DNA of 52,730 nucleotides from Mycobacterium sp. UM_WGJ (GTDB lineage Bacteria; Actinomycetota; Actinomycetes; Mycobacteriales; Mycobacteriaceae), in contig NZ_AUWR01000007.1 in NCBI RefSeq assembly GCF_000455125.1, positions 1-52,730 on the forward strand. Reading direction: 5' to 3'. Shown piece by piece: positions 30,987 to 39,311 of the stretch (positions are counted from its first letter, which is position 1; every line of letters begins with the position of its first letter). A program made the translations under genes and the position numbers. The notes beneath the pieces are model-generated. The model saw only the letters and a list, made by a program, of their open reading frames with translations. It ran no database searches and was not told the DNA's origin.

Positions 30987-32177
30987 CTAGACCCCGGCGG
31001 CGGGCACGCCGAGCGCCCGGGTGAATCCGGCCGGAATCAGGATGTCGTCCGCAGTCAGATCGTGCACCGAGGCCCGGCCGAGGCCCATCAGGGCCGAGTC
31101 GATGCCGCCCCGGAGGATGTCCAAGACGTTCTCCACCCCGGGCTGTCCGGCGGCGCCCAGCCCCCACAGGTAGGCGCGTCCGATCATCACCGCACGCGCT
31201 CCCAGCGCCACCGCCTTGACGACATCGCTGCCCCGCCGGATGCCACCGTCCAGCAACACTTCGATCTGGTCGCCCACAGCCTCGGCGATGGCCGGAAGCG
31301 CCCGAATCGTCGCCGGGGTGCCGTCCAGGTTGTTGCCGCCGTGGTTGGAGACTGAGATGGCCGAAACACCCGCGTCCACAGCACGTTTCGCATCGTCCAC
31401 CCTCATCACGCCCTTGAGCATGAAGGGCCCGCCCCACAGCTCACGCAGCCAGGCGATGTCTTCCCAGGTGGGCGGCGGGGTGCCCATCCACTCCCCGTAG
31501 GCCTGGAAGAACGGCGGCCCGGCCTCGCCGGGGCCCGCTTGGTTGGGCACCCGCAGGCTCGGCGGACGCATGGTCTTGGCCCAGCGCAGGAACCATCCGG
31601 GCCTGGTGAGAGCCTCCGGCATCATCTTGACCATGGTCTTGAGGTCCATCTTCTCCGGGATCGTGGGACTGCCCCAGTCCCGCCCGTGCGAGAAGCTCCA
31701 GTCGGTGGTGGCGATCATCCCGACGGCCCCGGCCGCCCGGGCACGCTCTGCCCGCTCGGCGATCGCGTCGCGTCCGCCCAGCCAGTAGATCTGAAAGAAG
31801 GTCTTGGGGTTGGCCGCGATGACCTCTTCCATCGGCTTGCTGGCAAACGATGAGAGACCCATCGCGGTGCCGCGCGCCGCGGCCGCCCGCGCGACGGCCA
31901 CCTCGCCCTCCGGGTCGACCGCCTGCACGCCGGTCGGCGAGATCATCACCGGCATCGAGATCTCTTGCCCCATCACGGTTGTCGACAGTTCGCGGCTGGC
32001 CGGTACACCCACCACGTGCGGGGCGAATCCCAGTTCGCTGAACGCCGCCACGTTGTCGCTGACCGTCAGACCCTTTTCGCTGGCCGAGATCAGCGAGGAG
32101 TAAGCGGACTTCGGGAGCCGCTTTTTGGCTCGTTCCTGGGCAATAGCGACAGTTTCGAACCAGACATTACGAGCCAT
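30987..32177 (-). CDS. mftD: Mycofactocin FMN-dependent dehydrogenase
   Basis: 396 residues. MftD, of the lactate-oxidase-like alpha-hydroxyacid dehydrogenase family, deaminates AHDP to pre-mycofactocin. SVSNHGGNNLDG contains the catalytic His; LLDGGIRRGSDVVKAVALGARAVMIGRAYLWGL is the FMN-phosphate site. It starts 2 bases after mftC. A 195-base non-coding gap then separates it from mftE, which is unusual in an otherwise overlapping cluster; that gap holds a small TACGCC/GGCGTA hairpin at 30905-30919. Confidence 0.94.
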   Translation of the reverse strand: MARNVWFETVAIAQERAKKRLPKSAYSSLISASEKGLTVSDNVAAFSELGFAPHVVGVPASRELSTTVMGQEISMPVMISPTGVQAVDPEGEVAVARAAAARGTAMGLSSFASKPMEEVIAANPKTFFQIYWLGGRDAIAERAERARAAGAVGMIATTDWSFSHGRDWGSPTIPEKMDLKTMVKMMPEALTRPGWFLRWAKTMRPPSLRVPNQAGPGEAGPPFFQAYGEWMGTPPPTWEDIAWLRELWGGPFMLKGVMRVDDAKRAVDAGVSAISVSNHGGNNLDGTPATIRALPAIAEAVGDQIEVLLDGGIRRGSDVVKAVALGARAVMIGRAYLWGLGAAGQPGVENVLDILRGGIDSALMGLGRASVHDLTADDILIPAGFTRALGVPAAGV

Positions 32178-32179
32178 GA

Positions 32180-33373
32180 TCAGATTGGACTTTCATTGCA
32201 GAGGCGGGCCGGCGGACGCATCGACAGCGTCAACGGCACCACAGTGGTGATCGGCTTGCCGCGGGAGTGGTCCGTGGCTGGGCGGGGCTTGGTGCGATCG
32301 GCGGCCAGCGCTGGTGCACCGTAACCCTGGACGCATTCCGGATCGGGTCCATCCAGTGGCAGGCCGGTGAAGAACTTTGCCGCCATGCAGCCGCCCCGGC
32401 AGCTGTCGTAGTGGTCGCAGCTTCCGCAGGCGCCGGCGGACTGCGGCTCCCGCAGTTCACGAAACAGCGGGGCGTTCTTCCAGACGTTGCCGAAGCCCGT
32501 CCCAAATCCTGAGTCGGACAGCACGTTTCCGGCCAGAAAACGGTCGTGGATGGCGAATGGGCAGGCGTAGACATCACCGATGGGGTCGATGAGGCACACC
32601 ACGCGCCCCGCACCACACATGTTCAGCCCGGCCAGCGCGCCGGGCGCGCCGAGGCCGGACAGGTGGAAGAAGGAGTCGCCGGTGAGCACCCGCTCCCCGT
32701 TGGCCACCAGCCAGTCGTAGAGCTGAACCTGCTGGTCGGCGGTCGGGTGCAGGTCATCCCACACGTCGGCGCCTCGTCCCGATGGCCGCAACCGGGTGAT
32801 GCGCAGCGTGGCGCCGAAGCGGCTGGCCAGGGCGGCGAAGTCATCAAGCTGGTCGATGTTGTGGCGGGTTGCGACGACTGAGATCTTGGCGTCGGAGAAT
32901 CCGGCCGCGGCGAGGTTCTCCAGGGCCCGGATCGCCATGTCGAACGAGCCGGGGCCGCGGATCGGGTCGTTGACCGCTGCGGTGGCGCCGTCCAGGGAGA
33001 TCTGGACGTCGACGTAGTCGCTGGCTGCCAGCTTGGCCGCCACCTCGGGGGTGATTCGCAGACCGTTGGTGGAGAACTTCACCCCGACGTGGTGCTCGGT
33101 GGCGTAGTCCACCAGTTCCCAAAAGTCCGAGCGCACTGTGGGTTCCCCGCCACCGATGTTGACGTAGAACACCTGCATGCGTTCGAGTTCGTCGATGATG
33201 TCCTTGCATTGCTGCGTGGACAGCTCGCGGGGGTCGCGCTTACCCGACGAGGACAGGCAGTGCACGCACGCCAGGTTGCAGGCGTAGGTCAGCTCCCACG
33301 TCAGGCAGATCGGAGCGTCAAGCCCGTGCTCGAACTGTTCGATAAGCCGGGGCACCGGTGCCACGGAAGTCAT
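32180..33373 (-). CDS. mftC: Mycofactocin radical SAM maturase
   Basis: 397 residues. MftC decarboxylates the C-terminal Tyr of MftA and then forms the Val-Tyr carbon-carbon bond. The radical SAM cluster motif is Cys32-x3-Cys36-x2-Cys39 (ACNLACVHC). The C-terminal SPASM region (CGAGRVVC, CPFAIHDRFLAGN, CGSCDHYDSCRGGC) binds auxiliary Fe-S clusters. It overlaps mftB by 4 bases. Confidence 0.96.
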   Translation of the reverse strand: MTSVAPVPRLIEQFEHGLDAPICLTWELTYACNLACVHCLSSSGKRDPRELSTQQCKDIIDELERMQVFYVNIGGGEPTVRSDFWELVDYATEHHVGVKFSTNGLRITPEVAAKLAASDYVDVQISLDGATAAVNDPIRGPGSFDMAIRALENLAAAGFSDAKISVVATRHNIDQLDDFAALASRFGATLRITRLRPSGRGADVWDDLHPTADQQVQLYDWLVANGERVLTGDSFFHLSGLGAPGALAGLNMCGAGRVVCLIDPIGDVYACPFAIHDRFLAGNVLSDSGFGTGFGNVWKNAPLFRELREPQSAGACGSCDHYDSCRGGCMAAKFFTGLPLDGPDPECVQGYGAPALAADRTKPRPATDHSRGKPITTVVPLTLSMRPPARLCNESPI

Positions 33374-33675
33374 TGGCCCTCCCTGGGCATCAGCATCTTC
33401 GAATCCGCCAGCACGCGCAGCGCATGCAGGTACGGACCCTGATCGACATCGTCGACTCCGGCTGCGCGGCAGGCGGATCGGACATCGTCGTGGTCCGGAA
33501 GAGACCGCACCACCTCGACAATGGTGCGGTTCTTCAGGAACGACAACTTACGGGTGCCGAAGTGGTACAGCAGCGCACCAAACGGCTCCGGGCGGAGCGC
33601 CACCTGCGGGTGCAGCTCCCAGCCGCGGTCGGGGTCGAACGCTGTTGCCTCCGAGGCCACGGCGACCTCCGGCAT
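33370..33675 (-). CDS. mftB: Mycofactocin peptide chaperone (RRE)
   Basis: 101 residues from the ATG at 33675 (MPEVAVASEATAFDPDRGWELHPQVALRPEPFGALLYHFGTRKLSFL). MftB is the RiPP recognition element that binds MftA and presents it to MftC. The start lies 2 bases after the mftA stop; an in-frame start 18 bases upstream would overlap mftA. Confidence 0.94.
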   Translation of the reverse strand: MPEVAVASEATAFDPDRGWELHPQVALRPEPFGALLYHFGTRKLSFLKNRTIVEVVRSLPDHDDVRSACRAAGVDDVDQGPYLHALRVLADSKMLMPREGQ

Positions 33676-33677
33676 GG

Positions 33678-33773
33678 TCAGTAGACGCCGCACATGCCGT
33701 CGATGGACACCTCTTCGACCAGGCTTTCGGTCACGAGCTCGGCATTGGTGTCGTTCTGCTGGTTCTGGTCCAT
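33678..33773 (-). CDS. mftA: Mycofactocin precursor peptide
   Basis: 31 residues, MDQNQQNDTNAELVTESLVEE followed by VSIDGMCGVY. The C-terminal IDGMCGVY core with terminal Val-Tyr is the diagnostic substrate of MftC and MftE. AGAAAGG 8 bases before the ATG at 33773 supports the start. It is the first gene of the mft cluster and is divergent from mftR across about 105 bases. Confidence 0.96.
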   Translation of the reverse strand: MDQNQQNDTNAELVTESLVEEVSIDGMCGVY

Positions 33774-33800
33774 GACGCGGGCCTTTCTCACGTTCGGGTT

Positions 33801-33838
33801 CGACAAAGGACTGTCGTGTCGGTCACAATCTCGGACAG
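33801..33838. promoter_or_regulatory. TGTCG-repeat operator region between mftA and mftR
   Basis: CGACA (33801) and TGTCGTGTCG (33812-33821) form an inverted repeat, and CTGTC (33811-33815) faces GACAG (33834-33838). A further CTGTCAG abuts the mftR ATG. MftR is known to repress mftA; this cluster of half-sites is the natural candidate operator, by position rather than by a remembered consensus. Confidence 0.45.
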
Positions 33839-33878
33839 AATATGGCATCGAGTGCCGTAAAGGAAGTGGGGCTGTCAG

Positions 33879-34475
33879 ATGGGCGGTACGCCGGGTCCGC
33901 AGCCACGCGCCGGGCGGCGTCGCTCCACCACCCCGCAGCACATCACCGACGTGGCGATCGACCTGTTCGCCGCCCGCGGATTCGGCGAGGTCAGCGTTGA
34001 TGACATAGCGCAGGCCGCCGGCATCGGCCGTCGCACGGTGTTCCGGTACTACGCCAGCAAGAACGCCATCCCGTGGGGAGACTTCGACGCGCACCTGCAC
34101 CAATTGCGGGAACTGCTGGACGCTATCGAGCCCGCGGCGCCACTCGGTGACGCGCTGCGTGCGGCGCTGTTGGCGTTCAACACATTCGGCGCGAGTGAGA
34201 CAGCGCGGCACCGCCGACGGATGCGGGTGATCCTGCAGACCGATGAGCTGCAGGCCTACTCGATGACGATGTACGCCGGCTGGCGCAACGTCATCGCGGA
34301 GTTCGTGGCACGCCGGGCGGGTCTGGACGCCGATGAGCTGCGTCCGCAGACGGTGGCGTGGATGATGCTGGGGGTGGCGCTCAGCGCATACGAACGCTGG
34401 CTGGGCGATGAGTCGCTGGTGTTGCCACAGGTCCTCGGCGAGGCGTTCGACGCCATCCGCGGTGGCCTGGACTGA
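33879..34475 (+). CDS. mftR: TetR-family regulator of mycofactocin synthesis
   Basis: 198 residues. The N-terminal TetR helix-turn-helix is [43 protein letters not shown] (about residues 21-64); the C-terminal half is the MftR-type ligand domain with helices around residues 90-190. MftR is described as a repressor released by long-chain acyl-CoA. AGGAAG lies about 13 bases before the ATG. It is divergent from mftA and convergent with the LLM oxidoreductase. Confidence 0.93.
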   Translation: MGGTPGPQPRAGRRRSTTPQHITDVAIDLFAARGFGEVSVDDIAQAAGIGRRTVFRYYASKNAIPWGDFDAHLHQLRELLDAIEPAAPLGDALRAALLAFNTFGASETARHRRRMRVILQTDELQAYSMTMYAGWRNVIAEFVARRAGLDADELRPQTVAWMMLGVALSAYERWLGDESLVLPQVLGEAFDAIRGGLD

Positions 34476-34485
34476 GTATCAGCAG

Positions 34486-35532
34486 TTACCCCGCGATATC
34501 GCGATAGGCGGCCACTACCGGCTCCAGTTCGTCTGGGGTGGCACCGTGCATGATCAGCGCGTCGGCACCGTAGCCGAACTCCTCGCGGATGCGCTCGGCG
34601 CAGCGCCGGGCGGAGCCGGTGGCCGCCGGTTCCAGCCACTCGTCGGGGATCAACGTCGCGATGTGCTCGATCTGCGCGGCGGTGGCCTTGTGGTCGATAC
34701 CGCCCGGGATCGATGTCACCACCGGGTCTTCGCGGAAGCGCTGCAGCACGGCCGGGTCCCAGTTGTTGGTGCGCACCAGCAGGTCGCCGTAGCCCTGTAG
34801 ATAGGTGGCCAGGCGCGCCACCGTTTTTTTGAGCCGCAGATCTTCGGGCAGGTGATCGCCCACGGTGGCGAAGCACGACCACACCCGCACGCTGGCAGGG
34901 TCGCGGCCGGCTCGTTCCGCGGCGTCCTTCACCGTTTTCACGCTGCGCTGCAAGGTCTCCGGAGTGAAGTAGGTATGCAGGATGACGTCGTCGAACAACG
35001 TGCCGCCCAACTCGAGCGTCTTCGGCCCGAACGCCACCAGCGCCAGCCGGATGTCTTCATGGAAGTCCGGGTCCAAGAACAGCACCTGATAGCGGCCGAT
35101 CGGCCCGTCGTGACCCAAGATCACCTCGCCTGTCCAGAGTCGGCGCATCACCTGCGCGAAGTCGGCCATCTGCGCGGTGGTGACGTTCGGGATCCCGAAC
35201 GCGGCGTACATGGCAGCCACACCGCGGCCGATGCCCAGGGTGAACCGTCCCCCGGACAATCGGTGCATGGTGGTCGCCCATGACGCGGTGATCAATGGAT
35301 GGCGGGTGTTGTGATTGGTTGCCGCGGTGGCGATCTGCATCCGGTCGGTGACCGCACACGCGGCCCCGACCAGCGACGACGCCTCTTTGACGTTCCAGCG
35401 CTCGGAGATGAACGCGGTCCCGAACCCGAGGCCCTCCCCACGGCGGGCTTCATCCATCAGTGCGGCCGGGCCTTCCCCGCCGGCGCCGGCCAGCAAGTAG
35501 TAGCCCAGTTCGTCGAGGACCCGGTCAGTCAT
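34486..35532 (-). CDS. LLM-class F420-dependent oxidoreductase, MSMEG_2249-like
   Basis: 348 residues from the ATG at 35532 with AAGGGG upstream. The luciferase-like TIM barrel shows LGFGTAFISERWNVKEASSL, ATAATNHNTRHPLITASWATTMHRLSGGRFTLGIGRG and a C-terminal IREEFGYGADALIMHGATPDELEPVV. It probably uses F420H2 to reduce, or F420 to oxidise, an unknown substrate. The ATG overlaps (ATGA) the stop of the decayed SnoaL-like gene, so it was probably once translated by coupling in that operon. Confidence 0.88.
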   Translation of the reverse strand: MTDRVLDELGYYLLAGAGGEGPAALMDEARRGEGLGFGTAFISERWNVKEASSLVGAACAVTDRMQIATAATNHNTRHPLITASWATTMHRLSGGRFTLGIGRGVAAMYAAFGIPNVTTAQMADFAQVMRRLWTGEVILGHDGPIGRYQVLFLDPDFHEDIRLALVAFGPKTLELGGTLFDDVILHTYFTPETLQRSVKTVKDAAERAGRDPASVRVWSCFATVGDHLPEDLRLKKTVARLATYLQGYGDLLVRTNNWDPAVLQRFREDPVVTSIPGGIDHKATAAQIEHIATLIPDEWLEPAATGSARRCAERIREEFGYGADALIMHGATPDELEPVVAAYRDIAG

Positions 35533-35690
35533 GCCCAAACCCCTTGCTTGTAGCCGTCATTCCACACCTCGGTGATCCTGCCGTCGATCACGCGGAACAC
35601 TTCCATACTGGAACCAGGACTTCGCGAACCACCGGCGTGTCCCGGCCGGGAAAGACGTCGAGCGCATCGGCCTCGGCAGTGGTGACCGAG
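35529..35690 (-). pseudogene. SnoaL/NTF2-like gene remnant
   Basis: The end SSMEVFRVIDGRITEVWNDGYKQGVW is the typical C-terminus of a SnoaL-like polyketide-cyclase/NTF2-fold protein. The preceding piece, TTAEADALDVFPGRDTPVVREV, lies in a different frame, so there is a frameshift near 35605-35615. The N-terminal half is gone where the fragment meets the flavin monooxygenase remnant. Its stop overlaps the LLM oxidoreductase start by 4 bases. Confidence 0.65.
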
Positions 35691-35692
35691 CG

Positions 35693-36016
<324 letters not shown>

Positions 36017-36044
36017 TCAGTTGGATGCCGTGGGAGGAAATGCC

Positions 36045-37055
36045 ATGAAGGTTCCGTTCACCTGGAAGGTCACCGGCTGGTTCATGATCGGCTGGTCACC
36101 GGAGTTCGCCGCCGGAACCACCCGTGCTCTGCATTACTTCGGCGAGGACCTGGTCGCCTACCGCGACGCCGACGGCGAAGTGCATGTGATGGAGGCGCAC
36201 TGCAAGCACATGGGCGCCCACCTGGGCCACGGCGGCACGGTGGTCGAAGACCGGGTCGAGTGCCCGTTCCACGGCTGGCAGTGGGGCCCCGACGGCTGCA
36301 ACAAGTTCATCCCCTATCAGCCGGACCGGCCGAACAAGGCGTTGCGCCTGCGGGTCTACCCGGTCCGCGAACAGCACGGCTGCGTGTTCGCATGGCACCA
36401 CCCCGACGGCGCCGAACCCCACTGGGAGATGCCCGACATCTTCGGCAAGTTTCCGCAGTTCCCCGCCGGTCCGCAGGACTACTACCGGGCCTACCCGGAG
36501 TTCTCCCGACGCCTGGAGGGCGAACCGGTCCACCCGCAGATCGTCGCCGAGAATGCCGCTGACAGCGCACATTTCCGGTACGTGCACCACGCGACGGTGA
36601 CGCCGAGGATGCTCGATTGGAAGATGGCCGACCAGGAATGGCAGTTCGTCGCAGGCTGGCCCGACGAGCGCGCCGACGACCCGGAGCAGATGGCGTTGCG
36701 GTTCCACAGCCATCTGTTCGGGCTCGGCGGGGCGATCAGCATCTTCGAGGGCGTGCAGCAGCATCGGCTGATCTTCACCTGCACCCCGGTCGACGAGGGC
36801 CGCTCGGACCTGTTCTATTCGATTTGGTGGCCGCGGATTCCCGGTGATGACTCCGAGGCACCGCCGGATGACGTGCGCACGCGGGTCGAGAAGCAGTTCC
36901 TGACCACCGTCGAAGACGACCTGGGAATCTGGCGCTACCAGCGCTACATCCAGAATCCGGCACTGTCCAAAGTCGACGCGAAACCGTTTATGACGCTGCG
37001 GAAATGGGCGACACAGTTTTACGATGTGCCGCCCACCGAGGCCGTCTTGACATGA
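36045..37055 (+). CDS. Rieske non-heme iron oxygenase (KshA-like alpha subunit)
   Basis: 336 residues. The Rieske [2Fe-2S] ligands are Cys53-x-His55 (HCKHMGAH) and Cys73-x2-His76 (CPFHGWQWG). The mononuclear iron site is N170-x2-D173-x2-H176-x4-H181 (ENAADSAHFRYVHH). The layout resembles the oxygenase of 3-ketosteroid 9alpha-hydroxylase, but the reductase partner is not in the window. GGGAGG 7 bases before the ATG sets the start. It overlaps the next gene by 4 bases (ATGA). TTACGGTA at 36003 resembles one half of the operator found in front of other genes here. Confidence 0.9.
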   Translation: MKVPFTWKVTGWFMIGWSPEFAAGTTRALHYFGEDLVAYRDADGEVHVMEAHCKHMGAHLGHGGTVVEDRVECPFHGWQWGPDGCNKFIPYQPDRPNKALRLRVYPVREQHGCVFAWHHPDGAEPHWEMPDIFGKFPQFPAGPQDYYRAYPEFSRRLEGEPVHPQIVAENAADSAHFRYVHHATVTPRMLDWKMADQEWQFVAGWPDERADDPEQMALRFHSHLFGLGGAISIFEGVQQHRLIFTCTPVDEGRSDLFYSIWWPRIPGDDSEAPPDDVRTRVEKQFLTTVEDDLGIWRYQRYIQNPALSKVDAKPFMTLRKWATQFYDVPPTEAVLT

Positions 37056-37669
37056 CCGCCGCGCTGGCGGACCTGGTAGCGCCTGCGCACACCGCACTGA
37101 TCACCCAGGAGCTGCAGGGCGCGGTGGTGGGGCCTGACGCTGGCCTGGCGGCCCTCGCCGACGAGGCGCGCCGTGAGGCATTGCCCAACATCAGCCGGCT
37201 GCTGCCGGCGGCGCGGTCGGTCGGCGTTGCGGTGGTGCACTGCCTGGTGCACCGTCGCCCGGACGGCTTGGGTTCCAACCACAACGCGCGGTTGTTTTCC
37301 GCCGGCCGCCGCGCGGTGCGCATCGATCCGGGCAGCGCCGGTGCCACCCTGCTGCCCGAGTTCGGGCCGGAGCCGGCTGACCTGGTACTCAGCCGCTACC
37401 ACGGCCTCGGGCCGATGGGCGGAACCGATCTGGATGCAATCCTGCGCAACCTGGGAATATCCACCGTTGTCGCGGTGGGGGTCTCGCTGAACGTCGCCAT
37501 CCCCAACCTGGTGATGGACGCGGTCAACGCCGCCTACCGCGTGGTGGTGCCCCGCGACGCGGTGGCCGGTGTCCCGGCCGAGTACGGTGCTGCCATCATC
37601 GACAACACGCTGTCGCTGCTGGCGACGATCACCACCACACAGGAGCTGATGGACACGTGGCAACCCTGA
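37052..37669 (+). CDS. Isochorismatase-like protein lacking the catalytic triad
   Basis: 205 residues. The fold is clear: the first strand TALITQELQG, then NHNARLFSAG, the DLVLSRYHGLGPMGGTDLDAIL block and the VVAVGVSLNVAIPNLVMDAVNAAYRVVVPRDAVAG core. The Asp-Lys-Cys residues of cysteine hydrolases appear replaced: Glu for Asp in the first strand, no Lys before RY, and Ala at the nucleophile position (GVSLNVA). It may be a non-hydrolytic relative. It is coupled to the Rieske gene (ATGA) and to the ligase gene (13-base overlap), so it belongs to their pathway. Confidence 0.8.
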   Translation: MTAALADLVAPAHTALITQELQGAVVGPDAGLAALADEARREALPNISRLLPAARSVGVAVVHCLVHRRPDGLGSNHNARLFSAGRRAVRIDPGSAGATLLPEFGPEPADLVLSRYHGLGPMGGTDLDAILRNLGISTVVAVGVSLNVAIPNLVMDAVNAAYRVVVPRDAVAGVPAEYGAAIIDNTLSLLATITTTQELMDTWQP

Positions 37670-39306
37670 CCCAGTTCACCGTGCCGGAGGTCACCGACGC
37701 CGTGGCCGCGGCGATTCCCGACCGCGACATGATCATCCAGGGCGACCGGCGCTACACCTACGCGCAGATCCTCGAGCGGTCCAACCGGCTGGCGTCCTAC
37801 CTGCACTCTCGCGGGCTGGGGTGCCACACGCCGCGGTCGGACCTGTCTGCGCACGAGACCGGCCAGGATCTGTTGGGGATCTACGCCTACAACGGCAACG
37901 AGTTCGTCGAAACCCTGCTGGGCAGCTTCCGGGCCCGGGTGGCGCCGTTCAACGTCAACTACCGCTACGTGCGCAAGGAATTGGCCTACCTGCTGGCTGA
38001 TTCCGGCGCCACCGCGCTGGTATATCACGCCGCGTTCGCCCCCACCCTGGCCGAGGTGCTCCCCGAGCTTCCCCAGCTAAAGGTGCTCATCCAGATCGCC
38101 GACGACTCCGGCAACGCCCTGCTCGACGGGGCGGTCGACTACGAAACGGTGCTGGCGGACAGCTCCCCGGAGCCGCCACCGGTGCAACCCTCACCCGACG
38201 ACCTGTATGTGCTCTACACCGGTGGCACCACCGGGATGCCCAAGGGCGTGCTCTGGCGTCAGCACGACATCTTCATGGGCTCGTTCGGCGGCCGCAACCT
38301 GATGACCGCCGAAGAGGTCAGCTCCATCGATGACATCGTGGGGCCGGCCGGGGCGAACCCGGGGATCAAGCTGATGATCCTGCCGCCGCTGATCCACGGC
38401 GCCGCGCAGTGGGCCGTGATGACCGCGATCAACACTGGCCAAACCCTGGTCTTCCCTTCGGTTGTGGACCATTTCGACGCCGATGACGTGGTACGCGCCA
38501 TAGAGCGGGAAAAAGTGATGTCGGTGACCGTGGTCGGCGACGCGATGGCCCGGCCGCTGCTGGATGCGATCCGCAAGGGCAGCGCCGACGTGTCGTCGCT
38601 GCTGGTGGTGGCCAACGGCGGCGCCCTGCTGACGCCATATGTCAAACAGCAGATCGTCGAGACCCTGCCCGGCGCCATGGTGATCGACGGGGTCGGCTCG
38701 TCGGAGACCGGCGCCCAGATGCGTCACATGTCGACCTCGGGTGCCGTCTCCACCGGAACCTTCGCCGGCGGACCGGACACCTGCGTGGTGGCCGAGGACC
38801 TTGGGGCCGTGCTGCAACCCGGGCACGACGGGCTGGGCTGGCTCGGCCAGCGCGGCTACGTCCCGCTGGGCTACAAGGGCGATGCAACCAAGACCGCCGC
38901 GACGTTCCCGGTGATCGACGGGGCGCGCTTCGCCGTTCCCGGCGACCGGGCCCGGCACCTGGACGACGGTTCGATCGAGCTACTCGGCCGGGATTCGGTG
39001 ACGATCAACTCCGGTGGGGAGAAGATCTTCGCCGAGGAAGTCGAGACGGCGCTCGCCTCACATCCGGGTGTCGTCGACGTGGTGGTCGCCGGACGGCCCA
39101 GCGAACGCTGGGGCCAGGAGGTGGTGGCCGTGGTGGCCCTTGCCGAGAATGCCGCCGTCACGGCCGCCGAACTCATCGAGCACGCCGGCGGGTCACTCGC
39201 CCGCTACAAGCTGCCCAAAGCAGTCGTGTTCCGGTCGACGATCGTGCGCAGCCCGGCCGGCAAGGCCGACTACCGGTGGGCGCGCGAACAGGCCGAGCAG
39301 GGCTAG
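37657..39306 (+). CDS. Acyl-CoA synthetase, FadD19-like
   Basis: 549 residues from a GTG start that overlaps the preceding gene by 13 bases, with AGGAG upstream. It activates a carboxylic acid to its CoA thioester via an acyl-adenylate. The P-loop is LYTGGTTGMPKG (about residues 186-197), followed by IDGVGSSETG and the A8-type SINSGG equivalent TINSGGEKIFAEEVE; the catalytic Lys lies in SPAGKADYRW near the C-terminus. The spacing of motifs resembles FadD19, the ligase for C24 sterol side chains, as I recall its sequence, but the substrate here is unknown. Confidence 0.9.
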   Translation: MATLTQFTVPEVTDAVAAAIPDRDMIIQGDRRYTYAQILERSNRLASYLHSRGLGCHTPRSDLSAHETGQDLLGIYAYNGNEFVETLLGSFRARVAPFNVNYRYVRKELAYLLADSGATALVYHAAFAPTLAEVLPELPQLKVLIQIADDSGNALLDGAVDYETVLADSSPEPPPVQPSPDDLYVLYTGGTTGMPKGVLWRQHDIFMGSFGGRNLMTAEEVSSIDDIVGPAGANPGIKLMILPPLIHGAAQWAVMTAINTGQTLVFPSVVDHFDADDVVRAIEREKVMSVTVVGDAMARPLLDAIRKGSADVSSLLVVANGGALLTPYVKQQIVETLPGAMVIDGVGSSETGAQMRHMSTSGAVSTGTFAGGPDTCVVAEDLGAVLQPGHDGLGWLGQRGYVPLGYKGDATKTAATFPVIDGARFAVPGDRARHLDDGSIELLGRDSVTINSGGEKIFAEEVETALASHPGVVDVVVAGRPSERWGQEVVAVVALAENAAVTAAELIEHAGGSLARYKLPKAVVFRSTIVRSPAGKADYRWAREQAEQG

Positions 39307-39311
39307 CGTCG

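Noticed and set aside
33879-34475. MftR as the regulator of the TACTGTAA palindromes
   Set aside because: The mft promoters carry CTGTCG-type half-sites instead of this palindrome, so there is no sequence support for linking them.
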